Shown here: positions 9,901-17,775 of the stretch, piece by piece
Layout: each line of letters starts with the position of its first letter
Numbering within the stretch: the stretch's first letter is position 1
Origin: Flavobacteriales bacterium
GTDB taxonomy: Bacteria > Bacteroidota > Bacteroidia > Flavobacteriales_F > PHOS-HE28
Direction of reading: 5' to 3'
Assembly: GCA_016788295.1 (NCBI GenBank)
Contig: JAEUSY010000031.1
Coordinates: 1-64,000 of the forward strand
DNA length: 64,000 bases
Notes under the pieces: generated by a model
What the model was told of the DNA's origin: nothing
The model's database searches: none
What the model saw: only the letters and a program-made list of their open reading frames with translations
Program-made: the position numbers and the translations under genes

Positions 9901-11163
9901 TCGACCGGCGCGATCACGCCTTCAACGAGCACAGCAGGTACCTACACGGTGACCTATACGGTGGCTGCAACGGGTGGCTGTGCTGCCTTCACTACGACCG
10001 CGAATGTCACGATCATTGGTGCGACCATGTGGTATGCGGACCAGGATGGTGACGGAGCAGGTGATCCTGCCATTTCTGTGAGCGCTTGTTCTCAGCCAGA
10101 TGGTCATGTGGCGAACTCTAATGATGGTTGCCCAAGTGATGCTGCGAAATCTGCTCCGGGAAACTGCGGTTGTGGTAATGCAGAGCCTGGCACGGCCTGC
10201 AACGACAACAACCCGAACACAGTGAATGATGTGGTCGGCCTGAACTGCCAGTGCGCTGGTACCCTGGTAGTGTATGACTGCCTTGGTGTGGCCAACGGAA
10301 GCGCCCTGCCTGGCACTGCCTGCAACGACAATAACGCGAACACGGGCAACGACACGTGGAACGCCAACTGCCAGTGCGTAGGTCAGGTGATCGACTGCCT
10401 CGGCGTGGCTGGTGGAAGCGCATTGCCTGGCACGGCCTGCAACGACAACAACGCGAACACCATTAATGATGTGTGGAGCGCGAACTGCCAGTGCGCTGGT
10501 ACGCTTGTGGTGTATGACTGCCTCGGTGTGGCGAACGGCACCGCACTGCCTGGTACGCCCTGCAACGACGGTAATGTGAATACCTATAACGATGCATGGG
10601 ATGTCAATTGCAACTGCGTTGGCTTCCTGGACCTGGTGGTGGATTGTGCCGGTGTGCCGGGAGGTGACGCATTCATTGATGGTTGCGGTACATGCGCTGG
10701 TGGCACTACCGGCCTCGTCCCTGATCTGGATAGCGACGCTGATGGCCTGCCCGATTGCATGGACAACTGCAGTACTGCGGCGAATCCTGGTCAAGCTGAT
10801 TTTGATGGCGATGGCGTGGGTGACGCTTGCGACAACTGCCTATGGGTGTACAACCCCGACCAAGCGGATGCCGATCTTGATGGTGTTGGCGATATCTGTG
10901 ATTTCGCGACCGGTATCGAGGAAGGCGGGCTCTCCATCGGATTGAGCTTCGTGCCGAACCCGTCGCTGGGCGAAGTGATGGTGCACTGTGCATCACCGGA
11001 TGCACGTACGCTGAAGTTCCATAATGCGGTCGGTGCGCTGGTCTTCGAGGCGCCCGTTCGTCAACGTATGCAATTGGAGGCCCTTTCTCCGGGCATCTAC
11101 ATCGTTCTCGCGCTGGATGCGGAAGGCAGACCGCTGGCGCAGACCAGGCTTGTCAGGCAGTGA
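6913..11163 (+). CDS. Giant T9SS-secreted C25-like protein with four near-identical 83-residue repeats
   Basis: The protein has 1416 residues from ATG 6913. A GTG 69 nt upstream is in frame, but ATG 6913 gives a signal peptide ending VFGQ at residue 20. It is a paralogue of the preceding protein over FN3-like, C25-like (about 115-480, ending LMGDPSLRM) and second FN3-like regions. It then has an Ig/PKD-like segment, four 83-residue repeats (about 708-1036), four to five 39-residue DC-GV Cys-rich repeats, thrombospondin-3 calcium repeats and a type A T9SS tail (FVPNPSLGE onward). The expected C25 His strand reads TYSSGGG (S356) and the Cys strand reads GSYFGDWD (S397), matching the loss in the neighbour. 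The likely role is a surface adhesin or binding protein rather than an active protease; this is inference. Confidence 0.87.
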   Translation: MVRNVLVLFALLAHVAVFGQTASQRAAVQLSATVQSSPAAITLSWPPMASTTSITIFRKLKTGTSWGSAIATPAASATQYVDNSVVLGTNYEYRVVRVSNGVTGTGYISTGIEVAPVDQRGKLILLVDNSLAPQLTVELQQLMVDLRSDGWIVLRSDVSRTATAASIKSIIAGHYNSDPANVKAIYIVGHVPVPYSGNVAPDGHSEHTGAWPCDGYYGDIDGSWTDASVNNNAAQRVENRNTPGDGKFDQSTFPSAVELQVGRVDLSDMPAFGQSEVTLVRNYLNKAHNFKVKQWSPQQRGLMFDNLQWVGSPIAGCGWRSMAPLVGPSNITNANQNGTPFYSLVNNQSYLWTYSSGGGTQAVDGGVLTFNGAANVGYTTDYASTSMSGVFNMAMGSYFGDWDNRNNFLRAPLASGQALTNCWAGIPAWYFHHMGMGDPIGYSVLVTMNNSALYTPLTEGWQGSIGRSHLGLMGDPSLRMKMVSPPSNLVISNASGVASFSWTASAESVTGYHIYQFDATSGAITRLTTTPVVGTGYVNPAIPFITGREYMVRAVKLETGNSGSYYNLSLGAIGASAAGATVDCLGVNGGTAMPGTPCNDNNACTVNDVWTATCQCAGTPIAAPVIASVSGAGAICAGQPLQLGVNATGTGTLTYAWSGPNGFSSSAQNPSIALVTTAAAGSYTVVVSNGCGSAQQTFTVSVGTPASATIQYAGSPFCASVASVSVTRTGTTGGSYSASPAGLTINTFNGNITPSSSTPGSYTVTYTVAADGGCAAFTTTASVSIISQASATISYTGSPFCTSSAAVSVTRTGTAGGSYSASPAGLSINASTGAITPSTSTAGTYTVTYTVAATSGCAAFTTTASVTITAQASATISYTGSLFCTSSAAVSVTRTGTAGGSYSASPAGLSINASTGAITPSTSTAGSYTVTYTVAATGGCAAFTTTASVTITAQAAATIAYTGSPFCTSATAVSVARTGTAGGSYSASPAALSINASTGAITPSTSTAGTYTVTYTVAATGGCAAFTTTANVTIIGATMWYADQDGDGAGDPAISVSACSQPDGHVANSNDGCPSDAAKSAPGNCGCGNAEPGTACNDNNPNTVNDVVGLNCQCAGTLVVYDCLGVANGSALPGTACNDNNANTGNDTWNANCQCVGQVIDCLGVAGGSALPGTACNDNNANTINDVWSANCQCAGTLVVYDCLGVANGTALPGTPCNDGNVNTYNDAWDVNCNCVGFLDLVVDCAGVPGGDAFIDGCGTCAGGTTGLVPDLDSDADGLPDCMDNCSTAANPGQADFDGDGVGDACDNCLWVYNPDQADADLDGVGDICDFATGIEEGGLSIGLSFVPNPSLGEVMVHCASPDARTLKFHNAVGALVFEAPVRQRMQLEALSPGIYIVLALDAEGRPLAQTRLVRQ
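9034..10020 (+). repeat. Four tandem 249-bp repeats inside the second giant gene
   Basis: Units start at 9034, 9283, 9532 and 9781, exactly 249 bp apart; the last ends about 9 bp short. Units two, three and four are nearly identical in DNA, including silent positions, while unit one has diverged. Each encodes 83 residues with the core GGSYSASPAGL and the ending CAAFTTTASV, an Ig-like beta-sandwich style. The identity implies recent duplication or ongoing gene conversion. Confidence 0.93.
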
Positions 11164-11182
11164 TAAGCCCGTGTTGGAAGAG

Positions 11183-11210
11183 AAGGCCTCCCGTTCGAAC
11201 GGGGGGCCTT
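11183..11210. terminator. Bidirectional hairpin between convergent giant genes
   Basis: A 28-bp inverted repeat begins AAGGCC and ends GGCCTT, is centred on TTCGAA and has a single mismatched pair. It lies in the 49-bp gap between two genes that end towards each other, so it can serve both strands. Confidence 0.75.
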
Positions 11211-11212
11211 TC

Positions 11213-14200
11213 TCACTTTAGTAGGGTCACCGTTCCGAAAAGGTCCTTGCGTGCCGCGCTGAACTGGTCCCGGGCAATGATCCTCCAGACGTAAACGTCA
11301 AGCGGCATTTCCGCTCCGGTGTTGTTCAGTTTGCCGTTCCAAGCTTGCATCGGGTCAGTGGAGGAGAACACCTCGAGACCCCAGCGGTCGAAAATGAGCA
11401 ACTGGTAGCTCGTAGGATCAACGCCTAAGATGTTGGGCAGGAATAGGTCATTGATCTCATCGCCGTTCGGCGTGAACGCATTGGGCACATGGATCGTGAG
11501 GACGTCCTCTACAAAGAGATCAAGGCAGTTCGTATTGCTGCACCCAAGTCCATCCATGCCGGTGAGGCAAAGCGTGTAGATGCCCACTTCCGCTGGTTGG
11601 ATCGCTAACTCGAAGGAACTGCTCCCTTCAAGGGGTTGGTCGCTGAGCGTCCAGCTGTATTGCACATTCTCGCTCGGTGCGTGCTCCACTTGGAATACGG
11701 GGTCCTGTACGCTTGCGCGGAACGGACTGGCCAGGAAGGTGATCGCCGGGCCACTGCTCGTCTCCATAGCGTTCGAAAGTGTGGATGATCCTGAACAGCC
11801 GTTCCCGTCGGTCACCGTCAAGCTGACGTTGAACTGGCCTCCCGTTGTGTAGGTATGTGCAGTGGACCCTGTTGCGTTGGAAGAGTTACCATCGCCAAAG
11901 CTCCAGTTGGCGCTTTGCAGCCCGTTTGGTCCGGTGTAGGTGAATTGCACCGGCAGGGGGGTACAACCGGAGGTGATGTTCGCACTAAAGCTCGGAACCG
12001 GCAATGGGGCCACAGTAACGATCACAATGGCATCTTCCGTGATGCCGCTACAGCCTTCGCTCCCCAACACGGTGTAGGTGTAAGTGCCGGATGATGTAGT
12101 TCCAGGAACGAACGTGCTGTTCGCATTTCCCGATGGACCGCTCCATGTTCCGCCAGCCTGCGCTGTTGCACCAAGCAGAGCGAAAAGGTTGAATGATGTT
12201 CCGTTGATGCAGACCGTTGTCGCTGCATCCTCACCAGCGTTGGGGAGCGGTGAAATGGTCACGGATAGTTGAGCTTGTGCATTGGGGCATGGTGCCGTTC
12301 CGCTCACCGTGTAAGTGTAGGTGCCTGATACTGCTGTTGATGGGTCTATCAGCGTGGTGGTTCCGCCAGCCGGTGTCGTCCATGTGCCGCCGGTAGCAGG
12401 TGATCCGCTTAATTGGGTATAGGGATCGAATGCGGCGTCGCCAGCGCATACGGTGATGCTGCTGTTGGTCCCTGCAACTGGAGCCTGCACCACGTTCATG
12501 GTCACCGTGCTCGAGACAGAAGGGCAAGGAGCCGTGCCGTTCACAGTATACATGTATGCCCCCGTAGCATCGGAGCCAATGTTGAAGGAGTTGCCATGCG
12601 GTTGTCCGTTCGGTGCCGTCCAGGTCCCGTTCAATGCAGGGATGCCGCCGAGGCCAGTGATCAATGTGTATGCAGCGGTTTGCGAGGAGCATAGCGTGGT
12701 TGTTCCGCTCGTTCCTGCGTTCGCTGCTGGAACGATGCTCACATTGACAGTGGAACTTCCTGCGGGGCAAGGTCCGTTCGCTGGTACGGTGTATTGATAG
12801 GTGCCGCCCACACCAGTGGCCGGGTCCACGGTCCCGTTCATCGGTATCCCGTTCGGCGAGGTCCATGTGCCACCGGCCATGGGCGTGCCCTCCACCGACG
12901 GGAAGAGGTTCGTTGCAGCACCGCTTGAGCAAAGGCTCAGCGTTCCGTTGGTACCCGGGTCGTTCGGTTGCACCGTGCTTACGGCCACCGTTGCACTGCT
13001 GCTTCCGCAAGGCGGCACCCCACCGACCGTGTACGTGTAATCACCGTTCGCACTGCTTCCCGGCACGAAGGTCCCATTGAACACTGCACCCGAGGGGGTC
13101 GTCCATGTGCCTCCGGCTTGTGCACTGGTGCCAAGTGAAGGAAGCAGGCTGGTTGGAGCTCCGGTGCTGCATAATAACAGGGTGCCACTGGTGCCGGCAT
13201 TGGGCTGTGCCGATACGTTCACGGTCACCGTGGCCGATGCGTTCACACAAGGCGCAGGTGCTGTAATGGTGTATGTATATCCACCTGGTAATGAAACACC
13301 GGGTGTGAAAGTCTGGTCCTCCGGTGCTCCAGCAGGGCCTGCCCATGTGCCGCCACCATCCGGACTTCCGGCCAATGCAGTGAACAGATCGGTGTTCGGC
13401 GAGGCATCGCATAGGTTTATGGTCGCACTACCACCGGCATCGGGCTGCTGAAGAATGGTTATCGCCACGCTGGCTTGGGCGTTCGGGCAAGGCGCCGTTC
13501 CGGCCACCGAGTAGGTGTATGTCCCGCTCGCTGCGCTCGCGGGGTCCAACTGTCCGCTTACGTTGGCACCGTTCGGTGCTGTCCAGCTGCCTCCAGCATT
13601 GGGCGTTCCGCCCAGGAGCGATGTCAGTTGCACGATACCTGCGGTCTCACAATAGCTCACTGGTTCACCATTGGTGCCGGCATTGGGCAATGTGGGTTCT
13701 GTAACGGTAACGGTGGCAGTGCTCGCGGCACAAGGTGGCAGACCGGCAACGGTATATGTGAATGTTCCCGGTACATCCAACGCCGGCGCATAGGTGCCGC
13801 TCACTGAAATGCCGCTCGCGTTCGTCCATGTGCCTCCGGGGTCAGGTATGCCTCCCAGTTGGCCGAACAGCGGTGTGGGCGGTCCACTGGAGCAGATCGC
13901 AAGCGTACCATTACTGCCGGCAGTGGGCGTGGGATTCACCGTGACATCGACAGAGGCCACCGCTGTTACGCAGGGAGCAATACCGGCAATGCTATACGTG
14001 TAGGTCCCTGGTGCGTCGTTGCCAGGAATGAAATTGCCGGAATGGGCCGCGCCACCCGGTGCGCTCCACGTTCCTCCCGATTGTGGGCTTCCGCCCAAGC
14101 TGTTGAACAGGGCTAAGGAAGGTGTTGAACTGCATATGGTGAGAGCGCCGGAAGTACCTGCATCCGGTTGTGTCGGTATGCTGACCGTTACAGTGGCTTG

Positions 14201-15013
14201 TGCCGAGCAAGGTGGTGCCAAGCTTGATACCGTATACACGTAGGCACCAGGGGCATCAACAGCAGGGTCGATCACGCCCGAATGAGCGGCGCCGGAAGGA
14301 GATGTCCATGTGCCACCTGCATTAGGGGCGCCGCCCAAAGCGTTAAAGAGCCCTGTTGCCGGTGAGGTGGAGCAGAGCGTCAACGTGCCTGGTGTCCCTG
14401 CGTTCACCGTGCAGCTTTGGATCACTACAGGGGTGGTGAATGCAGGTGGATCGGCATCACCTCCACAACCAGCGCTGCTCCATGATCCGGTCTGGCTATC
14501 GCTGAGCGTGTTGAACGTGACCCCGAGACCGGTGCCGTTCACACAAGCGGGGCCACTGAGCACACTGATGGTCCAGCAGAACTGCCAGTTCACGGCCCCC
14601 ACACAGAAATCGCCGAAGTTGTTCCCCGGGTTCCCATCGTTGTTCAGGTCGAAGAAGAAGCCCGGTCCGGTGGGGCCGATGTTCGTTGCCGCCGTGCCTT
14701 GCACCGAATTGTACCAGCCCCAGGAGCCACCACTTCCTCCGCAGGTGGCCGGAGGTGCCCCGGGGGTCAAGGTGGCGAGGTCCCAGCCGGGCCCAAAGGT
14801 GGCCGCTATTCCTTGGAACCAGTTCGCATTCGTAGAGTTCCAGAAGGTGACCGTGAAGCAGAAGGTCACTGTTTCGCCACAGGCATAGGTGCCATTGGTG
14901 GGCAGCGGGCTGGCTGTGAGGGTGTATCCAGTAAGGCATGGCTGCGCGCTCACATTGGTGCCTGCCAACATGATCGCCACGAACAGGGATGGGGCCCACG
15001 TTCTGTTCAGCAT
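11213..15013 (-). CDS. Giant T9SS type B secreted repeat protein (CHU_C-type tail)
   Basis: The protein has 1266 residues, and ATG 15013 gives a signal peptide ending VSAQ at about residue 24. An unassigned Cys/Trp-rich N-terminal domain (about 25-200) is followed by ten repeats of about 77 residues (about 206-1000). Each carries NAGTSG, a single Cys (TLCS), LGG-P-AGGTW and a closing TYTYTV segment. One PKD domain (NWSFGDGNS, about 1005-1075) follows. The C-terminal 95 residues read VPNAFTPNGDEINDLF and then a Trp-Asn-Gly strand, the hallmark of the type B (gliding-motility C-terminal) T9SS domain. Type B cargo includes large surface adhesins of the SprB kind; a structural or adhesive role is inferred. 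It lies downstream of pfkA and has its own possible promoter. Confidence 0.88.
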   Translation of the reverse strand: MLNRTWAPSLFVAIMLAGTNVSAQPCLTGYTLTASPLPTNGTYACGETVTFCFTVTFWNSTNANWFQGIAATFGPGWDLATLTPGAPPATCGGSGGSWGWYNSVQGTAATNIGPTGPGFFFDLNNDGNPGNNFGDFCVGAVNWQFCWTISVLSGPACVNGTGLGVTFNTLSDSQTGSWSSAGCGGDADPPAFTTPVVIQSCTVNAGTPGTLTLCSTSPATGLFNALGGAPNAGGTWTSPSGAAHSGVIDPAVDAPGAYVYTVSSLAPPCSAQATVTVSIPTQPDAGTSGALTICSSTPSLALFNSLGGSPQSGGTWSAPGGAAHSGNFIPGNDAPGTYTYSIAGIAPCVTAVASVDVTVNPTPTAGSNGTLAICSSGPPTPLFGQLGGIPDPGGTWTNASGISVSGTYAPALDVPGTFTYTVAGLPPCAASTATVTVTEPTLPNAGTNGEPVSYCETAGIVQLTSLLGGTPNAGGSWTAPNGANVSGQLDPASAASGTYTYSVAGTAPCPNAQASVAITILQQPDAGGSATINLCDASPNTDLFTALAGSPDGGGTWAGPAGAPEDQTFTPGVSLPGGYTYTITAPAPCVNASATVTVNVSAQPNAGTSGTLLLCSTGAPTSLLPSLGTSAQAGGTWTTPSGAVFNGTFVPGSSANGDYTYTVGGVPPCGSSSATVAVSTVQPNDPGTNGTLSLCSSGAATNLFPSVEGTPMAGGTWTSPNGIPMNGTVDPATGVGGTYQYTVPANGPCPAGSSTVNVSIVPAANAGTSGTTTLCSSQTAAYTLITGLGGIPALNGTWTAPNGQPHGNSFNIGSDATGAYMYTVNGTAPCPSVSSTVTMNVVQAPVAGTNSSITVCAGDAAFDPYTQLSGSPATGGTWTTPAGGTTTLIDPSTAVSGTYTYTVSGTAPCPNAQAQLSVTISPLPNAGEDAATTVCINGTSFNLFALLGATAQAGGTWSGPSGNANSTFVPGTTSSGTYTYTVLGSEGCSGITEDAIVIVTVAPLPVPSFSANITSGCTPLPVQFTYTGPNGLQSANWSFGDGNSSNATGSTAHTYTTGGQFNVSLTVTDGNGCSGSSTLSNAMETSSGPAITFLASPFRASVQDPVFQVEHAPSENVQYSWTLSDQPLEGSSSFELAIQPAEVGIYTLCLTGMDGLGCSNTNCLDLFVEDVLTIHVPNAFTPNGDEINDLFLPNILGVDPTSYQLLIFDRWGLEVFSSTDPMQAWNGKLNNTGAEMPLDVYVWRIIARDQFSAARKDLFGTVTLLK

Positions 15014-15044
15014 GATCGCTTACCGGGTAGCGTGTTTTCGAAAC

Positions 15045-15052
15045 CCAAGATA
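15045..15052 (-). promoter_or_regulatory. TAnnTTTG-like element (TATCTTGG)
   Basis: This is a 7-of-8 match on the reverse strand in the 73-bp gap between pfkA and the type B gene, ending 31 nt before ATG 15013. Confidence 0.35.
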
Positions 15053-15086
15053 GGCGAACGCGCCATTCGGCGCACCAGGTCACTGG

Positions 15087-16064
15087 TCAGGTGGCAAGTA
15101 TGCCCACCATGGCGACCAGACCTTCCTGCAGCTTTTTCTGCTTGCCTATCGCTTCTGCGAATGGTGTGCTTAGAACGGTCCCGTTCACCTCGCCCAGCAT
15201 GCAGTTGTGCTCGCCAGCGAGCAGCCGCTCCACGGCGGCGACGCCCAAGCGACTGGCCAGTATTCGGTCCATGGCCGTAGGCGAACCTCCGCGCTGCAAA
15301 TGACCCAATACCGTAACACGCATGTCGCGGTCGGGCAGGTGTTGTTTCACACGCTCGGCAATGGTCACTGCACCGCCTTGTTCATCACCTTCGGCCACTA
15401 CAACGATGCTCGATGATTTCAAGCGAGAAGCTTGTCCGAGCTCCTTCACCAACTGTTCAATGCTCTGGCATAGTTCGGGCACCATCACGTATTCGGCCCC
15501 CGAGGCAATGGCACTGGCCAATGCAAGGAATCCGGTGTCCCGGCCCATCACTTCCACAAAGAAGAGGCGGTCGTGCGAGGATGCCGTGTCACGGATCTTG
15601 TCCATGGCCTCCATCGCGGTATTTACCGCCGTGTCGAAGCCAATGGTGCGGTCGGTACCGAATAGGTCGTTGTCAATGGTGCCCGGCAACCCGATCACAC
15701 GGCAACCATGTTCCTCATGGAACAGCTTGGCGCCGGCGAAGGTGCCATCGCCTCCAATGGCCACCAATGCATCAAGTCCATGGCGTTGTACGGTGGCAGC
15801 GGCTTTCGCCCGGCCATCTGCGGTCCGGAAGGCTTCGCTTCGTGCGGATCGCAGAATGGTGCCGCCGCGTTGGATGATGTTGCTCACATCCCGCGGACCG
15901 AGCGGACGGAGTTGGTCGTTCACCAGTCCTTCGTAGCCGCCCAGTATCCCCGAGACCTGTATGCCGTGAAATGCCGCAGATCGGGCCACTGCTCGTATCG
16001 CCGCGTTCATGCCCGGGCTGTCGCCACCCGAGGTGAACACACCGATGTGCCGCACTGGGGCCAT
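15087..16064 (-). CDS. pfkA: ATP-dependent 6-phosphofructokinase
   Basis: This enzyme phosphorylates fructose 6-phosphate to fructose 1,6-bisphosphate, the committed step of glycolysis, in the cytoplasm. At 325 residues it is close to the usual bacterial length of about 320. Visible motifs: GGDSPGMNAAIR (13-24, ATP site), GGTILRSAR, GGDGT (104-108), PGTIDND (127-133, with D131 at the catalytic Asp position), MGRDTG (173-178, substrate site) and HLQRGGSPT. The GGDGT motif fits the ATP-using rather than the PPi-using type. ATG 16064 is only 5 bp after the stop of the BNR-repeat gene, so the two are probably co-transcribed. The aldolase for its product, fbaB, is at 31293. Confidence 0.97.
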   Translation of the reverse strand: MAPVRHIGVFTSGGDSPGMNAAIRAVARSAAFHGIQVSGILGGYEGLVNDQLRPLGPRDVSNIIQRGGTILRSARSEAFRTADGRAKAAATVQRHGLDALVAIGGDGTFAGAKLFHEEHGCRVIGLPGTIDNDLFGTDRTIGFDTAVNTAMEAMDKIRDTASSHDRLFFVEVMGRDTGFLALASAIASGAEYVMVPELCQSIEQLVKELGQASRLKSSSIVVVAEGDEQGGAVTIAERVKQHLPDRDMRVTVLGHLQRGGSPTAMDRILASRLGVAAVERLLAGEHNCMLGEVNGTVLSTPFAEAIGKQKKLQEGLVAMVGILAT

Positions 16065-16069
16065 TCTCC

Positions 16070-17305
16070 CTATTCGGCGATCACGGTACCGAGCGCCACA
16101 CGGCGACCATCGGCAGCGTTCACGAGCACCAAGCGATAACTGCCTTGCGCGAGACCATTGCGGTCCACGCGTACGAGTGCTCCAGGCAGACCGCTCCGTT
16201 GTGCCACTTCACGTCCCATGGCATCAATGAACAGCAGCGTGCTGCCCGCTTGGAACGAGGTCAGGTCGATCTGGAACCCATCGGTGAACACTGTGGGGTA
16301 GGGGACTGGCAGCGTGGAGGATCCGGTCTGATCAACACCTGTGGTCGTACCATTGATGCTGTATACATCGAAAATGGCACCTACGTAGAGCTTGGTGCCC
16401 GAGGCGTGGAACTCCTCCAGACCGACCTGGTCGAACGAGGCCAGTCCAGTATTGAACGCGCTCCAGTTCGCACCTTGGTCAGTAGAACGCAGCACACCCT
16501 GTGATCCACCGGTAATGGCGAAATACTTTCCATCATACAGGATCAATTGGCTCTTGGCCAAGGGAACCGCCACTCCGCCCGTTGCGTTGCTCCAAGTGGA
16601 GCCACCATTCGTGGAGAATTTGTACCCGGCATCGCTGATGCATACCAGACGAGCAGGCGTCCCTTGCACGCTGTACATCGCGAAATTGGAGCCCGAAACA
16701 ATGTTCCAGTTCACCCCGTTGTCCGTGCTCCGCACCATGCCGGCACTGGTAGCGGCGTAAAGTATGTTGTTGATGCTGGCGATATGGTAGACCGTCATGT
16801 TGCTACCCATACCTGCATGGGATACCACCCAGGCATCCCCATTGTTCACGGTGCGGTAAACACCACCGCCATTGGCGATCATGCCGCTCATCACCACGAA
16901 GGTGACACCACCGAAGTTGAAGAATTTGTTGGCGAACACATTTGCGTTGGCCGTGAGCGTGCCATTGGCCGGGGTCCAGCTCGTGCCACCGTTGCTGGAG
17001 CGGTAGATGCCCGAATGCGTGCCAGCGAACAGATGCGTGGCATTGCTGCCTACGGACTCAATGGTGATGTTCGTACCGTCCGTAGGAAGGCCCGAATTCA
17101 CCGTTGACCACGATGCGCCGTCGTTGGTGGACTTGTATACACCCAACGGAAAGCTGGCCAGATAAATGGCTCCACCTTGGGTGGTAATGCTTCGCACGGC
17201 CTGCACGCCCGAGGTGTTGGCATTGTATGGCTGCCATTGCGCCGTAAGGCTAACGGCGGTCAGAAGGAATGCGGCGAGGGCCGAAAAGGGTCGAATAGCG
17301 GTCAT
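16070..17305 (-). CDS. T9SS-secreted BNR/sialidase-type repeat protein
   Basis: The protein has 411 residues with a signal peptide ending LTAQ at about residue 23. It contains several BNR-like motifs, such as STNDGASW, SSNGGTSW, STDNGVNW, STNGGSTW and STDQGANW, each followed by a beta strand with a GLYV-type pattern. This suggests a beta-propeller like Ycf48 or sialidase folds, but no sialidase catalytic set was recognised. The final 75 residues (DGFQIDLTSFQAGS to the end) look like a type A T9SS tail, although the usual PNP motif is not evident. It sits 5 bp upstream of pfkA in the same direction, an odd pairing. It is probably a surface-exposed binding protein. Confidence 0.8.
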   Translation of the reverse strand: MTAIRPFSALAAFLLTAVSLTAQWQPYNANTSGVQAVRSITTQGGAIYLASFPLGVYKSTNDGASWSTVNSGLPTDGTNITIESVGSNATHLFAGTHSGIYRSSNGGTSWTPANGTLTANANVFANKFFNFGGVTFVVMSGMIANGGGVYRTVNNGDAWVVSHAGMGSNMTVYHIASINNILYAATSAGMVRSTDNGVNWNIVSGSNFAMYSVQGTPARLVCISDAGYKFSTNGGSTWSNATGGVAVPLAKSQLILYDGKYFAITGGSQGVLRSTDQGANWSAFNTGLASFDQVGLEEFHASGTKLYVGAIFDVYSINGTTTGVDQTGSSTLPVPYPTVFTDGFQIDLTSFQAGSTLLFIDAMGREVAQRSGLPGALVRVDRNGLAQGSYRLVLVNAADGRRVALGTVIAE

Positions 17306-17327
17306 GCGTTGCTCCGTATTGGGGATG

Positions 17328-17335
17328 CGAATGTA
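17328..17335 (-). promoter_or_regulatory. TAnnTTTG-like element (TACATTCG) for the BNR gene and pfkA
   Basis: The reverse strand reads TACATTCG, a 7-of-8 match, ending 22 nt before ATG 17305. It is back to back with the forward element at 17382. Confidence 0.45.
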
Positions 17336-17381
17336 GGCCTGTTCGCACCAATTCCGGAAGGTCAGCGCCGATCACAGGGGT

Positions 17382-17389
17382 TACCTTTG
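17382..17389 (+). promoter_or_regulatory. Bacteroidota -7 element TACCTTTG, 4 nt before a start codon
   Basis: An exact TAnnTTTG match ends 4 nt before ATG 17394. In this family the transcription start is expected 3-6 nt after the element, so the message would be leaderless, or translation would begin at the in-frame ATG 17442. Confidence 0.5.
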
Positions 17390-17393
17390 GGCC

Positions 17394-17705
17394 ATGTTCG
17401 GTCGGGAGTCCAAGCGAAAGGCATCGGGTTGCATTGCCCTGATGGCCATTGGAATGCTCCTGCTATCGCCTTTGGTCCATGCGGGGTTACATGTTGGGGA
17501 GAGCGATCACCACGACGTTGAAAGTCCTATTTGCATAGGGGATTGTGTGCTTTGCTGTGCCGCATTGCTCGCTGTTACGGTGGATCAAGCCGCAATACAA
17601 GGGCCATTGGCCTTGGTGTCGGCCGAACTGGTTCCTGTGATACATGTACAGCGAGTGGTTTTGTGGAGGACCGCGTGTTCCGGACGAGCGCCTCCCTTGG
17701 GGTAG
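17394..17705 (+). CDS. Small exported Cys-rich protein preceding a TonB-dependent receptor
   Basis: The protein has 103 residues: a basic N-terminus, a hydrophobic stretch (about 13-29, IALMAIGMLLLSPLVHA) that is a signal peptide or membrane anchor, an acidic/His patch (ESDHHDVE), a Cys cluster (CIGDCVLCCA) and a C-terminus ending CSGRAPPLG. Small proteins with a CC pair and a terminal PP directly before TonB-dependent receptors are known in the Bacteroidota (HYC_CC_PP family); this one fits the size, place, CC and PP, but the HYC triplet is not evident. The gap to the receptor gene is 70 bp. Metal binding in the periplasm and a link to the receptor's substrate are inferred. ATG 17394 may be leaderless; ATG 17442 would shorten the basic leader. 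Confidence 0.6.
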   Translation: MFGRESKRKASGCIALMAIGMLLLSPLVHAGLHVGESDHHDVESPICIGDCVLCCAALLAVTVDQAAIQGPLALVSAELVPVIHVQRVVLWRTACSGRAPPLG

Positions 17706-17740
17706 GTCAGTTGGTACCGTCCCATTTTCCTTCACCCCAT

Positions 17741-17758
17741 AAAGGGCTTTTCCCCTTT
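17741..17758 (+). promoter_or_regulatory. Small hairpin between the Cys-rich gene and the TonB receptor gene
   Basis: AAAGGG and CCCTTT flank a 6-nt CTTTTC loop, 17 nt before ATG 17776. It could be a weak attenuator or could cover the ribosome-binding region. The evidence is a single 6-bp stem. Confidence 0.25.
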
Positions 17759-17775
17759 CGCGCTGGTTCGTGCTC

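Noticed and set aside
9034..10020. Regularly spaced repeats considered as a CRISPR array
   Set aside because: Units of 249 bp are contiguous and stay in frame within a secreted protein, with no short repeats and spacers. The same holds for the 117-bp and 396-bp arrays.
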